Below are positions 63,993 through 64,000 of a stretch of DNA of 64,000 bases, in pieces. This DNA is from Porphyra umbilicalis (Eukaryota > Rhodophyta > Bangiophyceae > Bangiales > Bangiaceae): contig KV918993.1 in NCBI GenBank assembly GCA_002049455.2, positions 62,001 to 126,000 of the forward strand, in the 5' to 3' direction. Both the position numbers and the translations under genes were made by a program. How positions within the stretch are numbered: position 1 is the stretch's first letter; each line of letters begins with the position of its first letter. The notes under the pieces are model-generated. The model was not told the origin of the DNA and did no database searches. It worked only from the letters and a program-made list of their open reading frames with translations.

Positions 63993-64000
63993 CAGGGAAG

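Noticed and set aside
1-64000. CRISPR array, rRNA, tRNA or prokaryotic operon features
   Set aside because: No regularly spaced direct repeats, no recognisable rRNA or tRNA cloverleaf signals and no Shine-Dalgarno-led gene clusters; the content is eukaryotic.

Overview
The window looks like nuclear DNA of a GC-rich eukaryote. The best fit is a bangiophyte red alga (Porphyra/Pyropia type), but this is an inference from gene content, not a database result. Supporting points are very GC-rich, nearly intronless genes, a secreted DOMON-Hint protein with a hedgehog-like Hint fold, eukaryote-only genes (GINS subunit Psf2, an NSRP1-like splicing factor, two Polycomb PRC2 subunits) and CACTA/Plavaka-like DNA transposons. 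GC is so high in several stretches that all six frames stay open for hundreds of codons. Open frames alone were therefore not accepted as genes; motifs, signal peptides or comparison between repeat copies were required.

Layout. 0-6.6 kb is a host gene block: partial Psf2 (minus), a cruciform-prone intergenic region, a DOMON-Hint secreted protein (plus), and a secreted precursor with three dibasic-flanked copies of one 17-residue peptide (minus). 6.8-16.8 kb is a roughly 10-kb element bounded by 1.77-kb inverted repeats with G-rich subterminal tracts. It has no recognisable transposase and holds GC-rich, host-like low-complexity sequence plus a smaller internal palindrome. 17-23 kb has one copy of an 850-bp repeat with a foldback hairpin, a decayed Plavaka-like transposase (element A) and a hypothetical gene. 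24.2-39.1 kb is a giant palindrome. Each 4.6-kb arm carries a decayed copy of a second Plavaka-like transposase plus a downstream ORF (element B). The 5.7-kb spacer holds the second copy of the 850-bp repeat and a truncated gene fragment. 39-44.5 kb is mostly non-coding with hairpins and small tandem repeats.

44.6-64 kb is gene-bearing again: an NSRP1-like gene, a zinc-knuckle protein, tandem repeats, an Enhancer-of-zeste-like methyltransferase gene, a long low-complexity tract, a SUZ12-like gene, and a broken P1B (copper-type) ATPase at the edge. The catalytic and zinc-finger/VEFS subunits of PRC2 thus lie about 4 kb apart on the same strand, 13-14 kb from a transposon palindrome.

Most recognisable genes in the right part need frame changes, and at least three of these sit at poly-G or poly-C runs, so sequencing indels are a real alternative to pseudogenisation. 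The transposases are different: they carry substitution-type stop codons and are decayed.
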